Part shown: positions 27,775 through 37,051 of the stretch, piece by piece
Numbering within the stretch: the first letter of the stretch is position 1
Layout of the letters: each line of letters begins with the position of its first letter
Origin: JAKAAZ01 sp963817855
GTDB lineage: Bacteria > Acidobacteriota > Terriglobia > Terriglobales > Acidobacteriaceae
Direction: 5' to 3'
NCBI GenBank assembly: GCA_963817855.1
Contig: CAWFQA010000001.1
Location: 124,001-188,000 of the forward strand
Length of the DNA stretch: 64,000 nt
Made by a program: the position numbers and the translations under genes
The notes under the pieces: generated by a model
The model's database searches: none
Seen by the model: the letters and a program-made list of their open reading frames with translations, nothing else
Told to the model about the DNA's origin: nothing

Positions 27775-29982
27775 ATGCAGAATCCCAGTGTCCATTCGTC
27801 TTTGACCCGGCAAATCGCGCTCGCATCGCTCGCGTTGGCATTATTTTGCGCGCTCGCGGCAAGCCTGTTCGCCCAGGCGCCAACACCGGTGACGGTGCCG
27901 ACCTGGCGCTATGACCTGACGCATGCCGGGGAGAACACGCACGAGACTGCGTTGACGCCAGCCAACGTGAACGTGAACTCGTTTGGCAAGCTGTTCGGGC
28001 TGAAGGTGGACGGCAACGTATACGCCCAGCCTTTGTACGTACCGGGCCTGAAGATGAGCGACGGCAAGGTACATAATGTCCTGTTCGTGGCGACGGAAAA
28101 CGATTCGATTTATGCCTTCGACGCCGACTCGAACGGCGGCGCGAACGCAAAGCCCATCTGGCAGATCACTCTGCTCAATGCCGCGCATGGAGCGACAGCA
28201 GGGGCAACGCCGCAGGCACCGGCGTCCACAGGTGAAAATGACATCGGTCCGGTAATCGGTATCACCGGCACTCCCGCGATTAATCCCGCAACAAACACGA
28301 TGTATGTGGTGGGCGCCACGGAGGAGGGAGGCGCATATTTTATCCGGCTGCACGCGATTAACATCCTTACCGGCGCGGAGCGGACGAATAGCCCGGTTGC
28401 GGTCAAGGCAACCGTGACTGGTACGGGCAACGGCAGCTCCGGCGGAAAACTTTCGTTCAGTCCATTGTGGGAGAACCAGCGGCCGGCGCTGAATTACTAC
28501 AACGGCTATGTTTACGTCGGCTTCGCCGCGCATGGCGATCTGGGACCGTGGCACGGATGGCTGCTCGCCTATAACGGCACGACGCTGGCGCAAACTGCGG
28601 CAGTCTGTCTTTCGCCGAACGGTGTTGGTGGCGGGATATGGAGTTCGGGTGCAGGCATGCCGATTGATCAGGTGCGCACCGGCGGCCGGATGTTTGTCGT
28701 AACCGGCAACGGCACGCACACCACCTACCCGAAATTCCCTTACACCGGCAGCCTCGGAATGGGCGAAAGTGTCGTCGATTTCAACCTGGCGAACGGCGGG
28801 CTGACCACGACCGATGAATTTACCTCCTTCAACTACTCGAAGCTGAACAGTGCCGACGAGGATTTAGGATCAGGCGGCGTTCTGATGTTGCCTGACCAGC
28901 CGGGGGACCATCCCCATCTTCTGGTGCAGGCCGGCAAGGAGGGCCGGATCGTCGTGCTCAACCGCGACGATCTGGGCGGCTACGCTCCAGGTGGCACATC
29001 CAACACGAATGCCCTGCAGGATATTCCCGGCCAGATCGGAGGTTTATGGAGCACCCCGGCCTATTGGAACGAGAATGTGTATATCTGGGCCGCGAAAGAT
29101 GTAGCTAAGGCGTTCAAATTAGACGAAGGCGTATTGGGGACCGAACCATCCTCCCAGTCAAGCGTGACTTCGGGATTTCCCGGCGCATCCTTTTCCATCT
29201 CTTCCAACGGCACGCAGGACGGCATTGCCTGGGCGGTGCGGTCGGACCAAGTCAAGACAAATGGGCCTAACGTGCTGTATGCGTGGGACGCGAACGACCT
29301 GACGAACACCATCTATGAGAGCGACACCGATCCCAAGCGCGATGCCGGCGGTGTTGCCAATCGTTTTACGATTCCGGTGGTGACCAATGGCAAAGTGTAC
29401 GTCTCCGCCAACAAACAAGTGGCCGTCTACGGGCTTTTGAATGCAGAGCCGACTGCGGCCGCGCCGCTGATTTCCCCGGACGGGGGCAACTTCTCCTCGA
29501 GCCAGAGCGTGACTCTTTCCAGCACGACCGCGTCCGCGGAAATCCACTACACGCTGAACGGAACGACCCCAACTTCGTCGTCGACCCTCTATAGCGGTCC
29601 AATCACCATCGCCACGAACACCACGGTAAATGCGATTGCAAGTGCCACCGGTTACATACAGAGCGGAGTGTCCAGCGCTACCTTTACCTTCGGAATGAGT
29701 GGATCCTGCAGTGCGCCAACATCGGCCGGAGTTCATATTTGCTCTCCCGCCGCCGGTTCCACGGTTAACTCGCCGGTAATGGTGCAGGCCACCGCTAAAG
29801 TTACCGGCACCATCGGGAGCACACAGTTGTGGATCGACGGGGTGAAGACCTATAGCGCTCCTGGCAGCAATACTCTGACCACTTCCGTTGGCCTAGCCGC
29901 CGGCACTCATCGCTTCGCCGTCATCGCCACCAACACCTCCGGCCAGAAGTGGGAGAGCTTCGTCAACGCAACCGTGCAATAG
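27775..29982 (+). CDS. Secreted PQQ-like beta-propeller with chitobiase-type C-terminal and Ig-like domains
   Basis: About 735 residues. A signal peptide (ALASLALALFCALAASLFAQ) precedes a beta-propeller of the PQQ/quinoprotein repeat type (WRYDLTHAGENTHE, VLFVATENDSIYAFDAD, VYISANK-type blades), about 45-560. A chitobiase/hexosaminidase C-terminal-like domain follows (ISPDGGNFSSSQSVTLSSTT to about 655), then an Ig-like domain beginning ICSPAAGSTVNSPVMV. It is probably a cell-surface binding protein rather than an enzyme; no catalytic residues were identified. I chose ATG 27775 because it directly precedes the signal peptide and has GAGG upstream; the frame is open from 27721. Confidence 0.82.
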   Translation: MQNPSVHSSLTRQIALASLALALFCALAASLFAQAPTPVTVPTWRYDLTHAGENTHETALTPANVNVNSFGKLFGLKVDGNVYAQPLYVPGLKMSDGKVHNVLFVATENDSIYAFDADSNGGANAKPIWQITLLNAAHGATAGATPQAPASTGENDIGPVIGITGTPAINPATNTMYVVGATEEGGAYFIRLHAINILTGAERTNSPVAVKATVTGTGNGSSGGKLSFSPLWENQRPALNYYNGYVYVGFAAHGDLGPWHGWLLAYNGTTLAQTAAVCLSPNGVGGGIWSSGAGMPIDQVRTGGRMFVVTGNGTHTTYPKFPYTGSLGMGESVVDFNLANGGLTTTDEFTSFNYSKLNSADEDLGSGGVLMLPDQPGDHPHLLVQAGKEGRIVVLNRDDLGGYAPGGTSNTNALQDIPGQIGGLWSTPAYWNENVYIWAAKDVAKAFKLDEGVLGTEPSSQSSVTSGFPGASFSISSNGTQDGIAWAVRSDQVKTNGPNVLYAWDANDLTNTIYESDTDPKRDAGGVANRFTIPVVTNGKVYVSANKQVAVYGLLNAEPTAAAPLISPDGGNFSSSQSVTLSSTTASAEIHYTLNGTTPTSSSTLYSGPITIATNTTVNAIASATGYIQSGVSSATFTFGMSGSCSAPTSAGVHICSPAAGSTVNSPVMVQATAKVTGTIGSTQLWIDGVKTYSAPGSNTLTTSVGLAAGTHRFAVIATNTSGQKWESFVNATVQ

Positions 29983-30863
29983 GTACAGCAATCCGCCACG
30001 TCATTCCCCGGCCCCGTCGGAGAACTGAAGCAGATGGGCCAACAAAACCGTTTTGCGGGAAGCAAACATACGAGAAGCGTAGTTCCTGATAAGTCGGATT
30101 TTCGGCAAGTTAGAATCCCAGATTACTGACAGCGCAGCCTAAGGGGATGAGAGAATTTTTATATGAAATGGCGAACTGCGAGGACTGAAAGCGTATTGAA
30201 GATCGTCGAACGTAATTTGAAAGCGGGTGACGACGTACATCCCGACATGTTCATCAAGTGTGGGGTTCAGTATTACGGTGCGCCGATTTTTCGATGTGGC
30301 AGAGACGAAACTCAGTGTCGTGGCGCGGAGGATCGTAACGCTTCATATCGCTTGCCAGCAGCAGCAGATGCGCTTCCCGATGATTGCCCCAAAAAGGCTT
30401 GATCCAAGTTTGAAGCGTGAATGCCCCAGGCTTTATGCACCGCCGAAGTGTTCTGGCGTGAAGCTGCTCGCCAGCACGGAACATTCGATATCGGTTTATA
30501 AACCACGAGGGCGGGAGTCCTTTAGCGTTGCCTCACCCCATCTCTATGGTCCACAATGATCAGTCACCGTATCGACGCAGGAGACTTTTACCTTGGCATT
30601 GCACCTGATGTCTATGTTGCAAAGACTGGTGCGGTGCACAAGTGGCATGTCGCAAGCTTCGCCGCTATATCAACGCAGTTCAGCGAAGGCTAAGCCGATC
30701 CAGTGGAAATATTCCGATCTGCCCCGTTGCATCCGCTGTAACTGGTCTCTGCAACATGCCAAAGGCAGCTCTCAACTAGTTATCGTCATGCGTTACGCGA
30801 GTAGCTCATAGCCCTGAAGCAGGCTACCTTGCTGGTCTACCCCATCGGCGGTAATCTTGCGTA
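29983..30863. other. Eroded intergenic region
   Basis: About 880 bases with only short, unrelated open frames. Its right part (about 30640-30760) contains a transposase relic listed separately. I see no gene that looks functional here. Confidence 0.5.
30640..30760 (+). pseudogene. Relic of IS630-type transposase C-terminus, copy A
   Basis: One frame gives CRKLRRYINAV and, after a frame change near 30685, another gives KAKPIQWKYSDLPRCIR. That order (basic RYI helix, then K-P-x-x-WKYSD) is what the C-terminus of IS630-family transposases looks like. The last 59 bases (30702-30760) match 31468-31526 at about 46 positions. No intact transposase or terminal inverted repeats were found. Confidence 0.5.
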
Positions 30864-31412
<549 letters not shown>

Positions 31413-31439
31413 CCGTTAGGCTTGTTAGCGCGAGTCGGG

Positions 31440-31530
31440 CAAATCATGGAGCAACTCGGGCAGGTCGAGTGGAAATATTCCGATGCGACCCGCCGCATCC
31501 GCAGTAGCGTTGTTCTGCGACATGCCACTA
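31440..31530 (+). pseudogene. Relic of IS630-type transposase C-terminus, copy B
   Basis: The frame QVEWKYSDATRRIRSSVVLRHA repeats the C-terminal WKYSD motif of copy A. Bases 31468-31526 align without gaps with 30702-30760, and the first 17 bases are identical. No other part of a transposase is visible. It is in the same orientation as copy A and follows the RibD-like gene. Confidence 0.5.
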
Positions 31531-31635
31531 GACCGTTGTTATCGTGGTGTGTTCAAGTTTTCATGATGGTTTACTTTTCGTTGTTGAGGTTCAGCGGTAT
31601 CTTTGTAGCTGCCATTATCCATTTCAGGTGTCTGA

Positions 31636-32595
31636 ATGCGTCGACCGATTGTAGTGGTTGGAAGTGTCAATCTTGACCTGGTCTGCACTGGAAAGCGAAT
31701 ACCCGCGCCTGGAGAGACAGTAACGGGCGAAACGTTTGAAACCTTTCATGGGGGAAAGGGCGCTAATCAAGCGGTCGCCGTGGGGCGCCTTGGATTCCCC
31801 GTCAGCATGATTGCAAAGGTGGGCGATGACCAGTTTGGACTGCGGCTGCGGCGGGCGCTGCGTGCGGCCACCGTCAACGTGCGCGCGGTGGGCACAGCCA
31901 AGGCCACGGCCTCCGGTGTGGCGCTCATTACGGTGGATGGGAGCGGACAAAACAGCATCACCGTGATACCCGGCGCCAATGCGCAATTGCTTCCGCGCGA
32001 CCTGGAGAAATCGCTGCCGCAATTGCGTGCTGCTGGAATGATTCTGACGCAGTTGGAAATTCCGATGGAGACGGTGGAGTATCTGTGCACCTTTGCCGGG
32101 CGGTTTCAGGTGCCGTTGATGCTGGATCCAGCACCGGCCCGGGCGCTTTCCCGCGGGATGCTGCGACGGGTGGCGTACCTCACTCCCAATGAAACGGAAA
32201 CATGTGCGCTGTGTGCGACCTCGCCTGGCGATTTGAATCTGGACACAGTGGCAGAGCTGGCCCAAACTTTGCAAGCGAGTGGCCCGGCAAACGTGATCAT
32301 AAAGATGGGGAAGCATGGCGCGTTTGTTGCTGGATCGAACAACTTGCGGCGGATGGTGGCGCCATTCAAGGTGCGCGTTGTGGACTCCACCGCAGCTGGA
32401 GATGCATTCAACGGCGGCCTGGCAGTGGCGTTGATGCAAGGGCTGGGATTGGAGGAGGCGGTTCGCTTTGCCGCAGCCGTGGGCGCATTATCCGTCACCC
32501 GGGCTGGAGCTCAACCTGCCATGCCCACTGCCGGCGAAGTGAAGAAGTTTTTGAGTGGGCAGTCGAAGAAGAAGCCGGCGCGCTCAAGCAAGTAA
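31636..32595 (+). CDS. rbsK: Ribokinase
   Basis: A 319-residue PfkB-family kinase with the features of ribokinase: VVVGSVNLDLVCTGKRIPAPGETV at the start, the sugar-contact GGKGANQAVAVGRLG, VAYLTPNETE, and the catalytic VDSTAAGDAFNGGLAVAL with the base Asp in AAGD. It phosphorylates D-ribose or a related pentose with ATP in the cytosol. It lies at the left edge of the deoxy-sugar locus and may act on another pentose or ketose there. A C-terminal lysine-rich tail (SKKKPARSSK) is added to the family core. Confidence 0.9.
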   Translation: MRRPIVVVGSVNLDLVCTGKRIPAPGETVTGETFETFHGGKGANQAVAVGRLGFPVSMIAKVGDDQFGLRLRRALRAATVNVRAVGTAKATASGVALITVDGSGQNSITVIPGANAQLLPRDLEKSLPQLRAAGMILTQLEIPMETVEYLCTFAGRFQVPLMLDPAPARALSRGMLRRVAYLTPNETETCALCATSPGDLNLDTVAELAQTLQASGPANVIIKMGKHGAFVAGSNNLRRMVAPFKVRVVDSTAAGDAFNGGLAVALMQGLGLEEAVRFAAAVGALSVTRAGAQPAMPTAGEVKKFLSGQSKKKPARSSK

Positions 32596-32660
32596 CGAAG
32601 CCGAGAATCGGCTTGGACCAGGGTTGAGTTCCCCAAGGATGAGTTGGTATAGAGGGAAAG

Positions 32661-32755
32661 GTCGTCATTCTGAGGTCGCCGCGGCGATCGAAGAATCTGG
32701 GCATTGGCTTCCCTTGGAGATACATAGATCCTTCGCTTCGCTCAGGATGACGGGT
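32661..32755. repeat. Inverted-repeat element with GTCATTCTGAG ends
   Basis: GTCATTCTGAG (32664-32674) and CTCAGGATGAC (32741-32751) are inverted copies with one mismatch, about 65 bases apart, and the inner ends also resemble each other (gatcgaagaatct / agatccttcgcttcg). A run of seven T follows (32757-32763), so it may also terminate transcription after rbsK. It is the kind of small dispersed element often found between genes. Confidence 0.55.
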
Positions 32756-32851
32756 CTTTTTTTCATCTCTCTACATCAAGAGGAGAGCCGCCTTAGAGGC
32801 GAGCGATTCTGACCGAAAACGGCCGACAAATCTGAAGAGAACGGCGGGGGA

Positions 32852-32921
32852 TTGACAGAGAAGTTTAGAGGCGGTATATTCGGTTCGATTCCATATGAAA
32901 CGTTTCAAGGAATCGTTTCAA
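32852..32921 (+). promoter_or_regulatory. Promoter with tandem LacI-type operators (second Oar receptor)
   Basis: TTGACA (32852-32857), 17 bases and TATATT (32875-32880) make a near-consensus sigma70 promoter. ATGAAACGTTTCAA (32895-32908) follows, matching the palindrome TTGAAACGTTTCAA at 13 of 14 positions. A weaker second copy AGGAATCGTTTCAA lies at 32908-32921, 13 bases further. Repression would block transcription at the start site. The likely regulator is the LacI protein at 43466-44539. Confidence 0.75.
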
Positions 32922-33237
32922 AAGATCAAAAGGAAGTTTTCGTGCCATTGTTCATGCCCATGACCCCTGTCGCCGAGCCGAGCTCTACTTTTTGCAAGGC
33001 ATAGGAGATCTTCCGCCGACCCTCGCAGCTGGCAACCTTCCGACATCATGGGGGCGAGCGAAAGTCGGGGCAACACGGACGTGCCGTAAAAGGGCAAGTT
33101 TCGTTGTCTGGGGTTGCGGATGCTTTCTCTCCGCCGGCGGCCCACGCCAGGCGAGAGGGTGTTAATGGGGGCGGTGGAAACGGGCAAAGTAGGCCAGGAA
33201 CGTGGCTCTACTTTGTTTTTTATTCAGGAGGCAGTCG
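32922..33237 (+). other. Long, structured-looking 5' leader of the second Oar receptor gene
   Basis: About 316 bases between the operators and the receptor ATG with no coding frame that I trust. Possible pairings include CCCATGA (32957-32963) with TCATGGG (33046-33052), and alternatively CCGAC (33016-33020) with GTCGG (33064-33068) enclosing CTCG/CGAG (33022-33025 / 33055-33058). A GGCAACCTTCC stretch (33031-33041) recalls S-box/SAM-clan cores, but I cannot confirm a riboswitch. Confidence 0.4.
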
Positions 33238-36200
33238 ATGAAATTCCGCGAAACAACAAGAAATAGAGCGTCAATTCGATTCTTATATCGAAGTCTCTTC
33301 GGGGTTCTGCTTGCGGCGCTCACAAGCGGCGCCGCCATGGCGCAAACCTTTTCCGCGACGATTGCCGGTACGGTGACGGATCCCAGCGGCGCAGTCGTCA
33401 GGGGAGCGCAGTTGCAGCTCCAGAACGTCGCCACTAAGGACACTCGACTGGGGACTTCGGGTTCGAACGGCGAGTACATTTTCACGAACCTGCTGCCGGG
33501 GACGTACCAGATTTCGGCTACGGCGACCGGGTTCAAGGATTTTGTGCGAACCAACATGATTCTGCGTGCCAATACCTCCGCGACGGTGAATGTCGCGTTG
33601 CAAATGGGTGCGGCGCAGCAGCAAGTGGTGGTCTCAAGCGAGGCGGTGCTGCTCGATACCCAGACCGCGAACAACTCCGTCACCATGGACGAGCAGCTGA
33701 TTCAGTCGCTGCCGAACGCGACGCTGAATCCTCTCAACTTTGTCTATGACGTAGCCGGGACTACGGAGTCGCAAGGGATGACGAGCCGCTCGCAAACGTA
33801 CGACCAGTACGGCAGTACTTTCGGCATTAACGGCGGACGCACGGCAGAATCCGAAATTCTGATCGACGGCGCTCCCTCGACCGCTGTCGATTGGGGCGGA
33901 TTGATGGTTTCGCCAATTCAGGACTCTGTTCAGGAACAGCAAGTGGTGATGAACACCTACGATGCGGAATACGAAAGAGGCGCGGAAGGTGTTGTGAATT
34001 TGATCACCAAGGGAGGAACCGACCGGTACCACGGAGAGGTGTACGACTTCCTGATGAATTCTTCTTTGAACGCAAATACGTGGGGAAACGATTTCAACGG
34101 AGCTCCAAAAGGAAAGCTGCATCGCAATCAATTTGGGGCTACCTTCGGTGGCCCTCTGTGGCGGAGTCATCATCTTTACTTCTTTGGGGCGTACGAAGGA
34201 TTGCGCCAGCCGGAAACGGATAACAGCGGATTGCAAACAGTTCCGACTGCGCTGGAGAAGTCTGGCGACTTTTCGCAAACCTACAATGCCAATGGAACGC
34301 TGGATGTGATCTACAATCCGTATTCCACTCATCTGGTAACCGATAGCGCGGGAAACACCTACTATACTCGCGATCCATTTCCCGGGAACAAAGTGCCGGC
34401 CAACCTGATGGACCCTGTGGGGCAGAAGATCCTTGCTCTATACCCACTACCCAACCGTGCCAATTTAGGTCCGGGTCCCAACGACAACGGAAACTACTTC
34501 AAGCAAGGCCCAGGATCGACGGACAATGACAAGTATGACTGGCGTATTGATTGGGCGCAAAGCGATAAAAACCGACTTTTCGCCCGCATGACGGAGCGGG
34601 TTCGCCAAAATAATACTCCCGCGTGTTTTCTTTGCAACGGCGCGGATCAATCCGCCACTAATGACGATCACGGTGTTCAGGTCGTCCTTAACGATACCTT
34701 TACGCCGAGTCCGTCGTGGGTGATTGACGCCTATGGCGCTTATACGCGTTGGTTTGAGGGCCAGACCTCGATCGGCTACGGGGTAGCGAATGCCAGCACA
34801 ATCGGTCTATCGCCAAGTCTGTTTCAAGCCGACTTGCTGCCGCTTATCAATGCCGATAATTACATGACGCTGGGCAGCACCTATTCCAGCTACAACCGCT
34901 ATATCCGCTACTTGTCGACCGGCATCATCAACGTTACGAAACAGCTGCACGATCACAGCCTGAAGTTCGGATTCAATTTTGACGTCAACATGATGAATAT
35001 CCGCCAGGATGCGCCGGGGACGTTTAATTTCAGTAGAAATCTTACTACATGCGATCCCAACCAGGATCCGGGCGGAGGACCGTGCATGGCTTCGGTAACT
35101 GGTTCTGACGTGACCGGCAATGCGATCGCCGCCATCATGATGGGTACCGGGGATGGTGGCTCCAACATCAATATGGATCCGGCATTGAGCCTGCATACGT
35201 TTGGAATGTATGTGCAGGACACCTGGCGGGCCACTCCGCGCTTGACGGTTTCGGCCGGGCTCCGCTATGAGAACCAGCGGCCGGCAACGGAACGTCACAA
35301 CCGGTTGGTCTATTTCGACAAGACGGCGGTGAATCCCATCAGTGCAGCGTTTGGATCCCCCTTGAATGGTCAATTCGAATACGCCGGTGTGGACGGAAGA
35401 GGCCGCTATGCTTGGGAACCAGACAACACTAATTTCGCGCCTCGACTCGGACTCGCCTACCAGGTGTCAAACAAGGTGGTAGCGCGGGCAGGTGGCGGAA
35501 TATTTTACGGACCGGCATCCGCCATGCTCGGCTATGACAGTCCGGGGCAGTTTCTCGGGTATACCTCGCAGACGAACTGGATCGGAACTCAAGGTGGGAA
35601 TGGATACATTCCTTCCAATCTCGTGAGCAATCCGTTTCCGAACGGGCTCAACCAACCTACGGGAAATTCGCAAGGAGGGCTGACGGAAGTGGGATTCGGA
35701 GCAGGCCAAATGTGGCCAAAGGGTCCGCATCCGATCGGCGAAATCTATGAATGGAGTATGGATTTTCAATACCAGGTCAGCTCCCATTCGGCGGCCGAAC
35801 TCGGGTATACAGGCGTGCGCGGAAGGAAGCTATTGTATGGAAATCCAAATTTCGACCTCGATCAGCTTCCCACCCAGGATCTTTCTCTGGGCAATAAGTT
35901 GAACAACCTGGTTCCTAACCCGTTCTACGGTGTGATCACGGATCCGAACAGCTACCTGAGCAGCCCGATGATCGCCTATAACTCGCTACTGCGCCCTTAT
36001 CCGGAATATACCTATCTGCAGCAGACGCGGTCTTTGCCCGGAGCAAGTTCGCAATTCGACGCACTCTATGCCAAGTACAATCACGCCTTCAGCAATGGAC
36101 TGAGTCTATTGGCCACGTACCAGTGGTCCAAAAACATGGACGATGGTTCCGAGGCCTTGCTGGGGTGGACGATCAACGATATGTGGCGCGATGCCTACCA

Positions 36201-36849
36201 TCCGAAGCTCGATTATGCGATCAGTACCCATGATGTTCCGCAAAGCTTTGCCTTAGCGTGGACGTATCAGCTGCCGTACGGAAGCGGCAAGAAGTGGGGT
36301 GGAAGCGCACCCCAGGTGCTGAAACAAACCTTGGGAAATTGGAGTCTTTCCGGAGCAGTCCGTTTGACAAGTGGATACCCGCTGGCCAATCCGATTCAGT
36401 TTTCTTACAACCCAATTGGCAATTACGGGTTTCCTGGATCTGGATTGCCGAACATGATCCCCGGAGTCAGTCCGATTCCGAGAAATCGCAATTCCCGACA
36501 ATGGTTTAACGCGGCCGCTTTCTCAGGGCAGAACGGGGTGCAGTGCACTCAGCAATATCAAAACAACGAGTGTTCCCCGTTCTTGTTCCAGTACGGCAAC
36601 GAGCCGCAGCGGTATTCAACACTTCGCGAGGCGGAAACCAAGAACCTGGATTTAAGTATTGCCAAGGAGTTCGGTCCGCAGAGAGTACGTACTCTGATTC
36701 GGGCAGATTTCCTGAACGTGTTCAACCATCCAATTTATGGAGGGCCGGGCAACATTGGGAACACGCTTGATTACGGGGACGTTGGACAGGTATTCGGCAC
36801 ACGCAACGATCCACGATTCATCCAGGTGGCCGCAAAGATAATGTTCTAG
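33238..36849 (+). CDS. Oar-type TonB-dependent receptor with carboxypeptidase-regulatory-like domain (locus 2)
   Basis: About 1,203 residues. After a signal peptide ending in AAMAQ comes a carboxypeptidase-regulatory-like domain (ATIAGTVTDPSGAVVRGAQL to YQISATATGFKDF), then a plug-like region (LIDGAPSTAVDWGGL, AEYERGAEGVVNLITKGGTD) and a large outer-membrane beta-barrel ending FIQVAAKIMF with a terminal Phe. It probably imports an oligosaccharide. ATG 33238 has AGGAGG 5 bases upstream, so I reject the longer form starting at 33202. A strong hairpin follows the stop (36864-36907). A LacI-type promoter/operator controls it, and the downstream PIG-L gene lies about 200 bases away. Confidence 0.92.
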   Translation: MKFRETTRNRASIRFLYRSLFGVLLAALTSGAAMAQTFSATIAGTVTDPSGAVVRGAQLQLQNVATKDTRLGTSGSNGEYIFTNLLPGTYQISATATGFKDFVRTNMILRANTSATVNVALQMGAAQQQVVVSSEAVLLDTQTANNSVTMDEQLIQSLPNATLNPLNFVYDVAGTTESQGMTSRSQTYDQYGSTFGINGGRTAESEILIDGAPSTAVDWGGLMVSPIQDSVQEQQVVMNTYDAEYERGAEGVVNLITKGGTDRYHGEVYDFLMNSSLNANTWGNDFNGAPKGKLHRNQFGATFGGPLWRSHHLYFFGAYEGLRQPETDNSGLQTVPTALEKSGDFSQTYNANGTLDVIYNPYSTHLVTDSAGNTYYTRDPFPGNKVPANLMDPVGQKILALYPLPNRANLGPGPNDNGNYFKQGPGSTDNDKYDWRIDWAQSDKNRLFARMTERVRQNNTPACFLCNGADQSATNDDHGVQVVLNDTFTPSPSWVIDAYGAYTRWFEGQTSIGYGVANASTIGLSPSLFQADLLPLINADNYMTLGSTYSSYNRYIRYLSTGIINVTKQLHDHSLKFGFNFDVNMMNIRQDAPGTFNFSRNLTTCDPNQDPGGGPCMASVTGSDVTGNAIAAIMMGTGDGGSNINMDPALSLHTFGMYVQDTWRATPRLTVSAGLRYENQRPATERHNRLVYFDKTAVNPISAAFGSPLNGQFEYAGVDGRGRYAWEPDNTNFAPRLGLAYQVSNKVVARAGGGIFYGPASAMLGYDSPGQFLGYTSQTNWIGTQGGNGYIPSNLVSNPFPNGLNQPTGNSQGGLTEVGFGAGQMWPKGPHPIGEIYEWSMDFQYQVSSHSAAELGYTGVRGRKLLYGNPNFDLDQLPTQDLSLGNKLNNLVPNPFYGVITDPNSYLSSPMIAYNSLLRPYPEYTYLQQTRSLPGASSQFDALYAKYNHAFSNGLSLLATYQWSKNMDDGSEALLGWTINDMWRDAYHPKLDYAISTHDVPQSFALAWTYQLPYGSGKKWGGSAPQVLKQTLGNWSLSGAVRLTSGYPLANPIQFSYNPIGNYGFPGSGLPNMIPGVSPIPRNRNSRQWFNAAAFSGQNGVQCTQQYQNNECSPFLFQYGNEPQRYSTLREAETKNLDLSIAKEFGPQRVRTLIRADFLNVFNHPIYGGPGNIGNTLDYGDVGQVFGTRNDPRFIQVAAKIMF

Positions 36850-36863
36850 CGCCCACTTCTAGA

Positions 36864-36907
36864 ATGCGATGGGTTCGGCCGCAGCGCGGCGCCGGAACCC
36901 ATCGCAT
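36864..36907 (+). terminator. Hairpin terminator-like structure after the receptor gene
   Basis: ATGCGATGGGTTC (36864-36876) pairs perfectly with GAACCCATCGCAT (36895-36907), and the loop region is itself GC-rich. It begins 15 bases after the receptor stop and is followed by GTTTCAAC rather than a long T-tract. Confidence 0.6.
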
Positions 36908-37051
36908 GTTTCAACGGATTGCCAATCCGTGGATCGTGCTGACATACAATCCATATGATGTTGATGGCGACGGGAGAAGCGACGGGAAATCGCTGCGCTC
37001 GCGTTTGGTCTTGTGCCAGTACGCCACGCTGCCGAAACGCGGAGAAGAAGA

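Noticed and set aside
33010..33110. Firm SAM riboswitch call in the receptor leader
   Set aside because: Only short core-like pieces agree; the stem order could not be matched to a known class, so it is listed as a leader of unknown type.
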